A DNA stretch of 64,000 bases from DATBGS01 sp036557885 (lineage in GTDB: Bacteria; Chloroflexota; Ktedonobacteria; Ktedonobacterales; DATBGS01): positions 1-64,000 of the forward strand of contig DATBGS010000126.1 of the NCBI GenBank assembly GCA_036557885.1, in the 5' to 3' direction. This document shows positions 53,418 through 61,886 of the stretch, in pieces. The notes beneath the pieces are model-generated. The model ran no database searches. It saw only the letters and a list, made by a program, of their open reading frames with translations, and was not told the DNA's origin. The position numbers and the translations under genes are program-made. How positions within the stretch are numbered: position 1 is the stretch's first letter; the number at the start of each line of letters is the position of its first letter.

Positions 53418-55400
53418 ATGGAGAAACCTCGCTGGCCGAGGCCGCAGCAGGAGAGCAGCACATCAACCGCAGCCACAGACCTGCTTGACCTGACCGCCAA
53501 ACAGACCCTTGACACCCTTCTCGCCATTCAGATGCGTGTAGAATTAGCCACTGGCGTCCCAGTTGCTCTCTTTGGCCCCACCGGGCAGCAGCTTCCGGGC
53601 ATCTCGCCAACCATGATTCGTTCATCAGAACAACACGTGCCCCTAGCCAGAGATGTGCTGGCTGCCGACCAATGGCCCCAGCGCAACGGGCAACTTCTGG
53701 CAGTAACCTGGGGTAAAAACCTGCACTTTTTCGTGACTCCTGTTGTCATCAGCGACCATACCGTTGCCCAGGTGGTACTGGGGCCACTCCAGATGTTTGA
53801 CCCAGGCAAACAAGATGAGCTTGCCAGCAGGCGCGTCTCCTCGCGCACCAAAACCATCGTTGGCGTGCCGGTACTGGCTTCCTGGAGGGCACACGCCGTT
53901 GCCGAGACGGCCACGATCATTGTGAGCCTGTATAACAACCAAAAAAGCATAGAAGCTGAGAACAGGCGGCAGGCAGTGCTCAAACCCTCTTTCAGAGAAG
54001 AGGCAACCCTGATATTGCCAGCCCTTACACAAGTCGGACAGCATACCCGTGCCAAACGCCTCCCCGCAGAAGGCACCGCGCGCCTTGGTTCGCTGGCTGA
54101 AAGCGCCCGCCTGCCAGAACGCCGTGACAGCGCCGTCACATCAGACGAGCAGACATCCTCGGCCACAACTGCGCAAGAACGGATGAAACTGCTTGGCGCA
54201 CTCCTGGAAGCAATGCCCCAGGCGGTCGTCATTAGCTCCACTCCCAGCGGCCAGATCATCGTGGCGAACCGCGCGGCACGCATACTCTGGCCCGACCTGC
54301 TGGGCGAGCCTGGGAGCAGCCCGGCCTCCTCCAGCAAGCGCATCTTTCTGGAGGACTATCCCCCCGCCTGGACAGCCTTATACCAGGCGCTGCGCCAGGG
54401 TGTGGCAGTCCACCAGGCAGAGATAAGCATTGCCCACCCCGCTCAAAAAGAGGCCATATCCACGCCTACGCACTCACGCGGCTTGCAGCGTCTCGGGGTG
54501 GATAGAAGCAGCGATGAAACGCCCTTCAACTCAGGCGCGCAAAGCCAGGCCGCCAGGCTTCCTCTGCTGGTCAATGCGTTCCCCCTCCACGATGCCAACG
54601 GTGCAGTGACCTATGCAGTTGCCACCTTCGAAGATGTCAGCAGTCTGGTGGAGCGCGAATGTTTTAAGGATGATCTGGTGATGCGTGCTGCTCACGATGC
54701 CCGCAACCCGCTCACGATTATCACCAGTTCCGCGCAACTTCTTGAGCGCTCCCTGGGGCAGGAGGGGCTGGGTGGACCTGGGCATGAGCGTGCCAATCGC
54801 TGGCTTGCAGATATACAAGCCCAGGCGCGGCTCCTGACAGACCTTACCGAGCACCTTTCTCTGCTGATCCACCTTGAGGATGCCCAGCATTCCCCACACA
54901 GAGAAACCTTTAATGTGGCTCGGTTGGTGCAGCAAACCGTAGAAGATCACCAGGCCCTGGCACCAGAGCGACACATCGAAACCTCATTTGAATCTGATTC
55001 CTGCATGGTACAGGGGAGCACCCTGCAAGTCGAGCACATCCTGAAGCATGTGCTCAAAAACGCGGTGAAATACAGCCGCCCCGATACCACCATCACTATT
55101 TCGCAGCGCTGCATCCCAGAGCGTGCGCCGCTCTGGGCTGAGATCAGTATATGCGATCAAGGGGTGGGGATTCCTCGCGCCTGCCTGCCGCATCTCTTTG
55201 AGCGCCAGTATCACGTGCCGGAAACCCGCGAGCGCAGGTCTTTGGCTGCGCGCGCTCGGCCTGCCAAAGAGGAAATCGTTCAGGGAATGGGCCTGTATCT
55301 TTGCAAGCAGCTCATTGAACATCTCGGCGGGCAAATCTGGCTAGAAAGCAAAGAGGGGCAGGGAACCACCGTCAAACTGATGCTGCCCCTGAAAAAATAG
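53418..55400 (+). CDS. PocR-type sensor histidine kinase
   Basis: The 660-residue kinase begins with a domain like the PocR sensory module (LLAIQMRVELATGVPVALF, VTPVVISDHTVAQVVLGPL, about residues 25-180). A PAS-like domain follows at about 260-400 (LLEAMPQAVVISSTPSGQII), then the kinase core. The phospho-acceptor His is in MRAAHDARNPLTIITSSAQL, N-box HILKHVLKNAVKYS, G1 CDQGVGIP and G2 MGLYLCKQLIEHLGG. H-D-A-R-N-P differs from the common H-E-x-R-x-P. No response regulator is adjacent, so it is an orphan. Confidence 0.85.
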   Translation: MEKPRWPRPQQESSTSTAATDLLDLTAKQTLDTLLAIQMRVELATGVPVALFGPTGQQLPGISPTMIRSSEQHVPLARDVLAADQWPQRNGQLLAVTWGKNLHFFVTPVVISDHTVAQVVLGPLQMFDPGKQDELASRRVSSRTKTIVGVPVLASWRAHAVAETATIIVSLYNNQKSIEAENRRQAVLKPSFREEATLILPALTQVGQHTRAKRLPAEGTARLGSLAESARLPERRDSAVTSDEQTSSATTAQERMKLLGALLEAMPQAVVISSTPSGQIIVANRAARILWPDLLGEPGSSPASSSKRIFLEDYPPAWTALYQALRQGVAVHQAEISIAHPAQKEAISTPTHSRGLQRLGVDRSSDETPFNSGAQSQAARLPLLVNAFPLHDANGAVTYAVATFEDVSSLVERECFKDDLVMRAAHDARNPLTIITSSAQLLERSLGQEGLGGPGHERANRWLADIQAQARLLTDLTEHLSLLIHLEDAQHSPHRETFNVARLVQQTVEDHQALAPERHIETSFESDSCMVQGSTLQVEHILKHVLKNAVKYSRPDTTITISQRCIPERAPLWAEISICDQGVGIPRACLPHLFERQYHVPETRERRSLAARARPAKEEIVQGMGLYLCKQLIEHLGGQIWLESKEGQGTTVKLMLPLKK

Positions 55401-55442
55401 GGCGGCAAGAGAAGAAGATTTGTAGAGAAGATTGCATCAATA

Positions 55443-55491
55443 AAAATCGTGTGCCCACTGGATGGTTTGCATCCAGCGGGCACACGATTTT
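55443..55491. terminator. Bidirectional terminator between convergent genes
   Basis: The 22-bp arms 55443-55464 and 55470-55491 pair with one mismatch and have a 5-nt loop. The outer pairs are AAAAT/ATTTT, giving U-tracts on both strands. It serves the PocR kinase (plus) and the lysozyme-like gene (minus). Confidence 0.88.
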
Positions 55492-55502
55492 ACGTGAGGG
55501 AG

Positions 55503-56312
55503 TTATTTATTGGCGTCTGATTCTGCTCGCCAGGTAAGCACCATTTGCAGCACATAGGAGATATAGCCGCTCGTATTGTTCTCGCTGCTGGGCGCGTAAA
55601 TGGGGAGAATATCCTCGACCCGAATCAAGCCGCGCCTGTCTATGAAGAACACGCGCATATAGTGATACCAGCCTTCAATCCCCGCCGGCCAGGTCGGCCA
55701 GCAGGCCCAGCGGCCACAGCGTGTATCGCTTGCCAACCCTTCGGTATAGCCCGGATTATGATCAACCGCCGCCACCGACCCATCCGATGCCTCCCGGCTC
55801 TCCTTCATCCAGAAAGCCAGCGCATATGCCGGATCAATATGATATTTGATCCCATAGGAGTAGACATCCCCGGCATAGGGCAGCATTGGGCTGCCCACTT
55901 TTGAGAGAACCGTTTCCACCTCCAGAAAGGTAATCGAAGGGCTGCGATAAATCACATCATAGGGGATGGCTGAGGGGGCAAGTGTAGGCGAGGGCGGCGC
56001 GGGGACCACCCCAAACAATTGCCCGCCAAATGTAAGAAAGCCTGGCCCCAGGCCCTCCGCCAGTCCGGTCCCCAGAAGCGCTAAAAGCAGCACCCCGCCC
56101 AAAATTGCCCAGCGCAGGCGCTGCCAATGATTCAGGGCATACTTGCGGGGAAGCTCTTTCAAGAGAGTTGGTGGTTTCGTCGCGCCATCAACCGTTGCGG
56201 GCGCGCTCAACTCCTTGAGCGGTGTGGTGCTACGCGATACTCCCCTGGATGAAGAAGGAATAATCGTTAATTGCTGAGAAAGTTGTTCGCGTTCCTCTGG
56301 TGTCGTGCTCAT
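55503..56312 (-). CDS. Membrane-anchored lysozyme-like/glucosaminidase-type protein
   Basis: The 269-residue protein has a hydrophilic cytoplasmic N-terminus and one transmembrane helix (around LRWAILGGVLLLALLGTGLA). A short proline-rich linker and an external domain follow. That domain has VETVLSKVGSPM, YHIDPAYALAFWMKESREASDG and WPAGIEGWYHYMRVFFI. This pattern recalls lysozyme/glucosaminidase-fold domains with a catalytic Glu in MKESRE, but no family is certain. AGGGAC lies near the ATG at 56312; a longer frame to 56399 has no such signal. It probably acts on the cell wall. Confidence 0.68.
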   Translation of the reverse strand: MSTTPEEREQLSQQLTIIPSSSRGVSRSTTPLKELSAPATVDGATKPPTLLKELPRKYALNHWQRLRWAILGGVLLLALLGTGLAEGLGPGFLTFGGQLFGVVPAPPSPTLAPSAIPYDVIYRSPSITFLEVETVLSKVGSPMLPYAGDVYSYGIKYHIDPAYALAFWMKESREASDGSVAAVDHNPGYTEGLASDTRCGRWACWPTWPAGIEGWYHYMRVFFIDRRGLIRVEDILPIYAPSSENNTSGYISYVLQMVLTWRAESDANK

Positions 56313-56489
56313 CGTGTCCCTGAAAAGTGAAACAGCTACTCCCGTCTCCATCGGTTGCGATGGGTATCTCTGGCATGCTAGACACAAACAGTGTAGCATA
56401 GGAAGCGTTCAACACCCAGGAAACAGAGGTAAAGCAGGACCATCGTACCAGGATGTTTTCCTGCTGCGTTGTGCCTCACAAGAGCGCAA

Positions 56490-56520
56490 AAGAGCATCAG
56501 CCATAGGGACTGATGCTCTT
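56490..56520 (-). terminator. Terminator of recA
   Basis: An 11-bp perfect stem (AAGAGCATCAG/CTGATGCTCTT) with a 9-nt loop is followed on the minus strand by TTTTGC. It lies about 70 bp after the recA stop. Confidence 0.7.
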
Positions 56521-56592
56521 GCATGCTAGATAGCGCCTGACGTTCTGATGTTCCAACCAGGCCAGGCGCGGGTGAAGTTGGCTCTCCTTGCG

Positions 56593-57693
56593 CTACTCCT
56601 CTTCACCTGCTGAGGCTGAGGCAGAGGTCGTGCTCTCTTCGTCAGTCGCCTTGTAGCTGGCAATATTGGTGCGAATCTGCTGCTCGATGGCCGTCGCCAC
56701 ATCGGAGTTCTGGCGCAGGTAATCTTTGGCGTTTTCGCGGCCCTGGCCCAGGCGAATATCACCAACAGTAAACCAGGCGCCGCTCTTCTTCACAATGCCC
56801 ATCTCCAGGCCCAGGTCAAGCAACCCACCTTCGCGCGAGATGCCCTCGTTAAACATAATGTCAAACTCAGCCACTTTAAAGGGCGGAGCCACCTTATTCT
56901 TAACGACCTTGACCCGCGTGCGGTTGCCAACCACATCCGTGCCCTGCTTCAGGCTCTCAATGCGGCGAATATCCATGCGCACCGAGGCATAAAACTTGAG
57001 CGCGCGCCCACCCGGCGTAGTTTCCGGGTTGCCAAACATCACGCCCACTTTTTCACGCAACTGGTTGGTGAAGACCACCGCCGTTTTTGAATTATTGATG
57101 GCGCCAGTCAGCTTGCGCAGCGCCTGGCTCATCAAACGCGCCTGAAGACCAACATGGGCGTCGCCCATCTCGCCCTCGATCTCAGCACGTGGCACCAGCG
57201 CGGCTACCGAGTCAATCACCACCACATCCAGCGCACCGCTGCGCACCAGCATCTCCACGATCTCCAACGCCTGCTCGCCAGTGTCAGGCTGCGAGATCAA
57301 CAGATTGGAGATATTGACGCCACACTTCTCGGCGTAGCTGGGGTCAAGCGCGTGCTCGGCATCAATATACGCCGCCACGCCGCCGCGTGCCTGCGCCTGC
57401 GCAATGATGTGCTGGCACAATGTTGTTTTACCAGACGACTCTGGCCCATAAATCTCCGTCACGCGCCCGCGTGGAATCCCACCAATGCCCAGCGCCAGGT
57501 CAAGCGCCACCGCGCCAGTAGGGATGATTTCAACAAAGATTTTGGCGCGGGCTTCGCCATACTTCATGATTGAGCCTTTACCAAAACGACGCTCAATCTG
57601 CGAAATAGCTAACTCCAACGCCTTCTCGCGCTCAGAGCCGCCGCTGCTCGCTGCTGTCGCGGTGCTTGTGTTGCTGCTCCGCTCTCCCGCCAT
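56593..57693 (-). CDS. recA: Recombinase A
   Basis: RecA forms filaments on single-stranded DNA for strand exchange and SOS co-protease activity. The 366-residue protein has IERRFGKGSIMKYGE, Walker A YGPESSGKTTL, the catalytic Glu region IDAEHALDP, Walker B VVVIDSVAALVP, loop L2 region TNQLREKVGVMFGNPETTPGG and an acidic Ser/Glu-rich C-terminus. AGAGGAGAA precedes the ATG. Upstream, GAACAAGTGTAC (57810-57821) is only a weak partial match to Gram-positive LexA boxes. Confidence 0.97.
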   Translation of the reverse strand: MAGERSSNTSTATAASSGGSEREKALELAISQIERRFGKGSIMKYGEARAKIFVEIIPTGAVALDLALGIGGIPRGRVTEIYGPESSGKTTLCQHIIAQAQARGGVAAYIDAEHALDPSYAEKCGVNISNLLISQPDTGEQALEIVEMLVRSGALDVVVIDSVAALVPRAEIEGEMGDAHVGLQARLMSQALRKLTGAINNSKTAVVFTNQLREKVGVMFGNPETTPGGRALKFYASVRMDIRRIESLKQGTDVVGNRTRVKVVKNKVAPPFKVAEFDIMFNEGISREGGLLDLGLEMGIVKKSGAWFTVGDIRLGQGRENAKDYLRQNSDVATAIEQQIRTNIASYKATDEESTTSASASAGEEE

Positions 57694-57976
57694 GCTGCAT
57701 TCTCCTCTAAGACCGGATTTTAGCCCCAGGACTACACTACCCGGCAGCTACAAAATCACAGTCACCTAGTCATACTGATCGGTTCTTCATCGTGAAGCTG
57801 TGGAATCTTGAACAAGTGTACTATATCGTGGGCGCTTCGTCAAGCCCGGTCCGGCAGTGCTTTTTTTCTGGTCAGATCAGCCCTGGCGCCCATGTTCTAT
57901 TCTTTCTGGTGCAGCTAAAAATGGAAAGCAACCGCTCTCAACGCAGCCAGGCACCACTCGTCCGCACCGCATGAGC

Positions 57977-58576
57977 TTATACCTCTCGGCGACCCTCCAG
58001 CGCGCGGCTCAGCGTGCCCTCGTCGGCATATTCCAGGTCGCCCCCAATTGGCAGACCACGCGCCAGGCGGGTAACTTTCACACTAAACGGCGTGAGCAAT
58101 GGAGAGATATAGGACGCGGTGTAATCGCCCTCATAGTTCGGGTTCGTCGCCAGAATCACCTCGCGGACGGTTTTCCCCTCCACCCGGCGCACCAGTTCCT
58201 CAATCTTCAAATCCTTGGGGCCGATGCCTTCCACCGGAGAGAGCGCGCCATGCAGCACATGATACAGCCCCTTGAAGACGCCCGTCTTCTCCAGCGCCAG
58301 CACATCCAGCGGCTCCTCCACCACACAGATCAGTTCGCGGTCACGCTGAGGGCTGGTGCAAATCGGGCAGGGGTCCGCCTCGGTCAGATTAAAGCAGACC
58401 GAACAAGAGACAATGCTTTCCTTCACCCGAATAATGGCCTCAGCCAGCCGCCGCGCCTGATCTGCCGGACTGCGCAACAAGAAAAAAGTCAGGCGCTGAG
58501 CGGTCTTGGGACCAATCCCAGGCAGTTTCGCAAATTCATCAATCAGAGCCGTTACCGGCGCAGCGGTTGTTTGCAT
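57977..58576 (-). CDS. recR: Recombination protein RecR
   Basis: RecR works with RecO and RecF to load RecA. The 199-residue protein has the N-terminal helix-hairpin-helix LPGIGPKTAQRL. The four-cysteine zinc finger is CSVC-x8-CPIC, and the Toprim domain has ICVVEEPLDVLALE and ILATNPNYEGDYTA. The C-terminus is GGDLEYADEGTLSRALEGR. The stop-to-start gap to the upstream ebfC gene is 8 bp, the conserved dnaX-ebfC-recR order. Confidence 0.96.
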   Translation of the reverse strand: MQTTAAPVTALIDEFAKLPGIGPKTAQRLTFFLLRSPADQARRLAEAIIRVKESIVSCSVCFNLTEADPCPICTSPQRDRELICVVEEPLDVLALEKTGVFKGLYHVLHGALSPVEGIGPKDLKIEELVRRVEGKTVREVILATNPNYEGDYTASYISPLLTPFSVKVTRLARGLPIGGDLEYADEGTLSRALEGRREV

Positions 58577-58584
58577 AGTTCTCC

Positions 58585-58881
58585 CTAAAAGGGCATCTTC
58601 ATTCCGCCCATCATGCCGCCAAACATCTTCTCTTGTTGCGCCCGCACCTTCTCAAAGGCATCATGCGCCGCCGCTACGACCAAATCTTCCAGCGACGCCA
58701 CATCTTCCGGGTCTACTGCTTCAGGCGAAATCTTGATGCCCACCACCTCATAGGTACCCTTCAGGCTCAGCGTCACGGCGCCACCGCCCGCCGTACCCTC
58801 GAAGGTTGAATTGGCTAATTCCTCCTGCATCTTGAGCATTTTTTGCTGCATCTGCTGGAGGGCTTTCATATTAAACGCCAT
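58585..58881 (-). CDS. ebfC: Nucleoid-associated protein YbaB/EbfC family
   Basis: This is a small DNA-binding protein of 98 residues. It shows the family pattern: N-terminal helix with MKALQQMQQKMLKMQEEL, central strands GGGAVTLSLKGTYEVVGIKI, then PEAVDPEDVASLEDLVVAA and a Met/Gly-rich tail. The ATG at 58881 is 13 nt after AAAGGAG; the frame extends further without conserved residues. It lies between dnaX and recR as in many bacteria. Confidence 0.94.
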   Translation of the reverse strand: MAFNMKALQQMQQKMLKMQEELANSTFEGTAGGGAVTLSLKGTYEVVGIKISPEAVDPEDVASLEDLVVAAAHDAFEKVRAQQEKMFGGMMGGMKMPF

Positions 58882-59026
58882 TCGTTCGGAGGCTCCTTTC
58901 AGGGAAAGACAAACTACTATCAGAGAATGAGCGGCATATCCTGCGTACGGCTGCTGTCTCTGGACAACGGGCAAAGCGCTTCCAGGCAGACGAATTCAGG
59001 CGTCCACGCCTGTAATTATACGATAT

Positions 59027-61219
59027 TTACTCCTCCAGGCGCTTCCATTCAACCAGGCTGGCATCATAGGTGCGTATCACTTCCTCAACCACCGGATCGC
59101 GCAACACCGTCTCTTTGAGCAGGTCAACCGGTGGCGGCTCCTGTCTGCGTGGTGTGGCCCCATTGCGTGACGAGGGAAGCTGAGCACTACGCGCAGAGAA
59201 GGCTGGTGCTGGAGCCTGCACGTGTCCATTGGTGGCCTGGTGATCAGATCCGTTAGCTGACGCCTGAACAGATGTAATCTCTTCATCGTTGGGCGGCTGA
59301 TCTGGCTCATTCGGCGTCGAGGGGCGTAAGGGTTGCGCGTCTTCCAGCAGAGAGAGAGAGGCTGAAGCAGGGCGCTGACGCGAGGGCGCTGGCGCTGACG
59401 CGGAGGGAGCTATATAGATACTGGAAGCTGGGATTGGCTCATGCTTTTGCAGAAAGTTTGTCTTGCAAGGCATCTCTAAAATTTCCCCCAGCGCCCAGGA
59501 GACGATCTCGCGGCTGCCTGGCTCCAGCAACTGCTTATAATGAAACTCAAACTCCACCTGAATAACGATTTGCGGCAGGTCAGCCGCCAACACCGCCACA
59601 GGAGAGGCATTATTTAGCAGCGCCGCCAGCTTTGGGCTTTTTGTTTTACAGGCTTTCTTGATCATCTCCCACTGCCGGGTCACTTCGCTCAGGCCCAAGC
59701 TCACCGTTGCCTGCGCAGTGTCAGTGGCTCCCACGTCCGCTTCGATCTCTGCATCATCACTATCATCCAATGTTTGCTTGCCAGAAGAAACAGGCGTGCT
59801 GGAGAGTGTTGGAGGCTGTTCGCGAACAGCGGCACGCGGGCGCAATTCAGGAATCAGCGGCTCAGGCGGCTCCTCATCAAAGTGCCACCGCTCCTCAACC
59901 ATTTGAGCAGCGCGGCTGGGGGGAGACTGGTCCAAAGGGGAATCCAGGGAAGGCGTGATAGTATTGCGCGGCACTTCACTCGAACCACTAGGGATGACTG
60001 GCGCGGATGCCTGCCCCGAAGGGCGCTGGGTTGGCGGGACCGCCGACGCGGATGAGGGAGCATGTGTTGACGTTGGCGCCGAGCGGCTGATAGGTTGGGC
60101 GGGCGGCTCAGAGCCTCCACCCGCTCGCTGACGGTGCAAGTGCAGGCAATCTACAAAAGCTAACTCCACCGCGAGTTGGGGAATGCTGATGCTGCGCGCC
60201 CCGACATCATTTTGCGAGAAGAGCCGCGCGCATGCCGAAAGCTCATCCAGCGCAAAATGCACGGCCAACTGCCCGATCTCAGCGGCATCCTCCGGCGAGC
60301 GATCCAACACCGTCTCTACATCCGCGCCAGCCTTTGCCAGCAGCAGCGCGCGCCAATACTCCGCCACCTGCGCGCTCAACTGGCGCAGGTCGGCCCCCGC
60401 TTCGGCCAGCCGATTGATTAGATGCAGCCCCTCAGCGCCGCGCAGAAAGGCAATATGCTCCACCAGCTCGCGCACCAGGCGTGGGTCTGCCAGCCCCAGC
60501 ATTTGCTGCACGCCCTCCGCCGTCACCGTTGCGCCCAGCGTGGCTACAGCGCGATCAAGCAGGCTCAGAGCATCGCGCATGCCTCCTGCTGCTGCCCGCG
60601 CCAGCAGTTCTGCTGCGCCCGGTTCCAGTTCCACCCCTTCTTCTTTCGCCACATGCTGAAGATGCCTCACAATATCGCGTAGCGAGATGCGCTTGAAGTC
60701 AAAACGCTGGCAGCGCGAGAGGACTGTTGCCATGATGCGATGGGCTTCTGTGGTTGCCAGCACAAAGATGACATGAGGAGGTGGCTCCTCTAATGTTTTT
60801 AGCAGGGCGTTGCATGCCTCAGGGGTCAGCATATGCGCTTCATCCAGCACATACACTTTGTATGTGCTGCTGCCAGGGCTGTAGCCAACCTTCTCACGCA
60901 GGGCACGTATGTCAAGAACACCACCATTAGATGCCGCGTCAATCTCGATCACATCCAGCGAGCGTCCTTCAGTGATCTCACGACAGTTCATGCAGGTGTT
61001 ACAGGGTTCTCCATCCTGCGGGTTCTGGCAATTGAGAGTTTTTGCCAGGAGGCGCGCCGTACTGGTTTTGCCCGTCCCACGCGGCCCACAAAACAAATAC
61101 GCATGGGCGGGCCTGCCTGCGCGCAGGCCATTTTTTAGGGCACGCACCACAGGCTCCTGGCCGATCAGATCGCTGAAAGTCTGTGAACGCCACTTCCGAT
61201 AAAGCGCTTGAGAAGCCAT
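59027..61219 (-). CDS. dnaX: DNA polymerase III subunit gamma/tau
   Basis: This is the clamp-loader ATPase of the replicase. The 730-residue protein has RKWRSQTFSDLIGQEPVV, Walker A GPRGTGKTSTA, a four-cysteine zinc module (CQNPQDGEPCNTCMNC), DEAHMLT and the sensor ATTEAHRI. The helical collar extends to about 370. The following 350 residues are Ser/Pro/Ala-rich with a conserved patch near WEMIKKACKTKSPKLAALL. No A/T-rich slippery site was noticed. The ATG at 61219 lies nine bases after GGGGG. It starts 26 bp downstream of the SRP RNA gene on the same strand. Confidence 0.95.
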   Translation of the reverse strand: MASQALYRKWRSQTFSDLIGQEPVVRALKNGLRAGRPAHAYLFCGPRGTGKTSTARLLAKTLNCQNPQDGEPCNTCMNCREITEGRSLDVIEIDAASNGGVLDIRALREKVGYSPGSSTYKVYVLDEAHMLTPEACNALLKTLEEPPPHVIFVLATTEAHRIMATVLSRCQRFDFKRISLRDIVRHLQHVAKEEGVELEPGAAELLARAAAGGMRDALSLLDRAVATLGATVTAEGVQQMLGLADPRLVRELVEHIAFLRGAEGLHLINRLAEAGADLRQLSAQVAEYWRALLLAKAGADVETVLDRSPEDAAEIGQLAVHFALDELSACARLFSQNDVGARSISIPQLAVELAFVDCLHLHRQRAGGGSEPPAQPISRSAPTSTHAPSSASAVPPTQRPSGQASAPVIPSGSSEVPRNTITPSLDSPLDQSPPSRAAQMVEERWHFDEEPPEPLIPELRPRAAVREQPPTLSSTPVSSGKQTLDDSDDAEIEADVGATDTAQATVSLGLSEVTRQWEMIKKACKTKSPKLAALLNNASPVAVLAADLPQIVIQVEFEFHYKQLLEPGSREIVSWALGEILEMPCKTNFLQKHEPIPASSIYIAPSASAPAPSRQRPASASLSLLEDAQPLRPSTPNEPDQPPNDEEITSVQASANGSDHQATNGHVQAPAPAFSARSAQLPSSRNGATPRRQEPPPVDLLKETVLRDPVVEEVIRTYDASLVEWKRLEE

Positions 61220-61244
61220 ATGCACTTACCCCCAAAAGGGCAAA

Positions 61245-61522
61245 AAAAGACGGTCGTGCACCCACCTTTGACCCTCATCCATTTCTCCGCTCCCGGCTGC
61301 CAACTCAGGCCAGGCTCCCCTGCGTCACCCAGGGAGGTTTCCTTACCGCTGCTTCAATCACGATCTGACGGGGTTCGGAAACATCTGCCGCGCAGGACCC
61401 AACCATCAACGCCACATACCGTTCACAAGAGTCACTTCGATAAGCCGCAGAGTGGGAATTCAATCCCGCATTTTGAGCGTTTCGGGTTCAGGGTGGCCCA
61501 AGCACCCCATCTAGCACGACCT
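61245..61522 (-). ncRNA. ffs: Signal recognition particle RNA (long, Alu-domain form)
   Basis: The minus-strand sequence carries the blocks of Gram-positive-type SRP RNA in order: TGCTAGATGGGG, CCTGAACCCG, GGGATTGAATTCC, GGGTCCTGCGC, GAACCCCGTCAG, AAGCAGCGGTAAG and TGGGTGACGCAGGGGAGCC. The 5' end GGTCGTGC pairs with GCACGACC at the 3' end, followed by seven T residues. The gene has its own promoter. The size, about 278 nt, fits the long form with an Alu domain. The apical loop between GTCAG and AAGCAG reads ATCGTGATTG, where GTCCGGAAGG is usual. Its position upstream of dnaX is common. Confidence 0.93.
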
Positions 61523-61529
61523 GATTTGT

Positions 61530-61558
61530 ATTTTATCCGCTCCCAGGCCAGGTGTCAA
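61530..61558 (-). promoter_or_regulatory. Promoter of the SRP RNA gene
   Basis: The minus strand has TTGACA (61553-61558), a 17-nt spacer and TAAAAT (61530-61535). Transcription would start near 61522, matching the first paired base of the RNA. Confidence 0.85.
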
Positions 61559-61886
61559 GAATCGGCTTGGGTGAACTACTTGATCTCTGTATGCTCTGTG
61601 CCTACCTATCACCCAATATACCCATCTCCCTGCTTGCTTACGGATCTGCATAAGATGACTACCCATTGAATATAGAACATGTTTTCAACTTTGTCAACTT
61701 GAGGAGGCAAAGGGTCATGGGTCACTGGCGCTCAGTGAATTACTCCACAGCCAGGAGATGAGCAACTTCATGGGCAAACGGACAGAAGCGCGGTATAGTT
61801 GGGGTAATCTCATCGTCTTTTCAGTCGTGTGCAGGAAGGAGGGGGCGCGGCAGCGGAATCAGCCCTTTCGCAGCGCGTTCACTGGT

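Noticed and set aside
57810..57821. GAACAAGTGTAC upstream of recA as a LexA box
   Set aside because: The half site GAAC is present but the second half reads GTAC rather than GTTC, and no second copy is seen. Too weak to annotate.
61758..61886. The upstream extension of the S53 protease to the ATG at 61758
   Set aside because: It would put 43 polar residues before the lipoprotein signal peptide. The ATG at 61887 gives a normal signal length, though this start lacks a strong ribosome-binding site.
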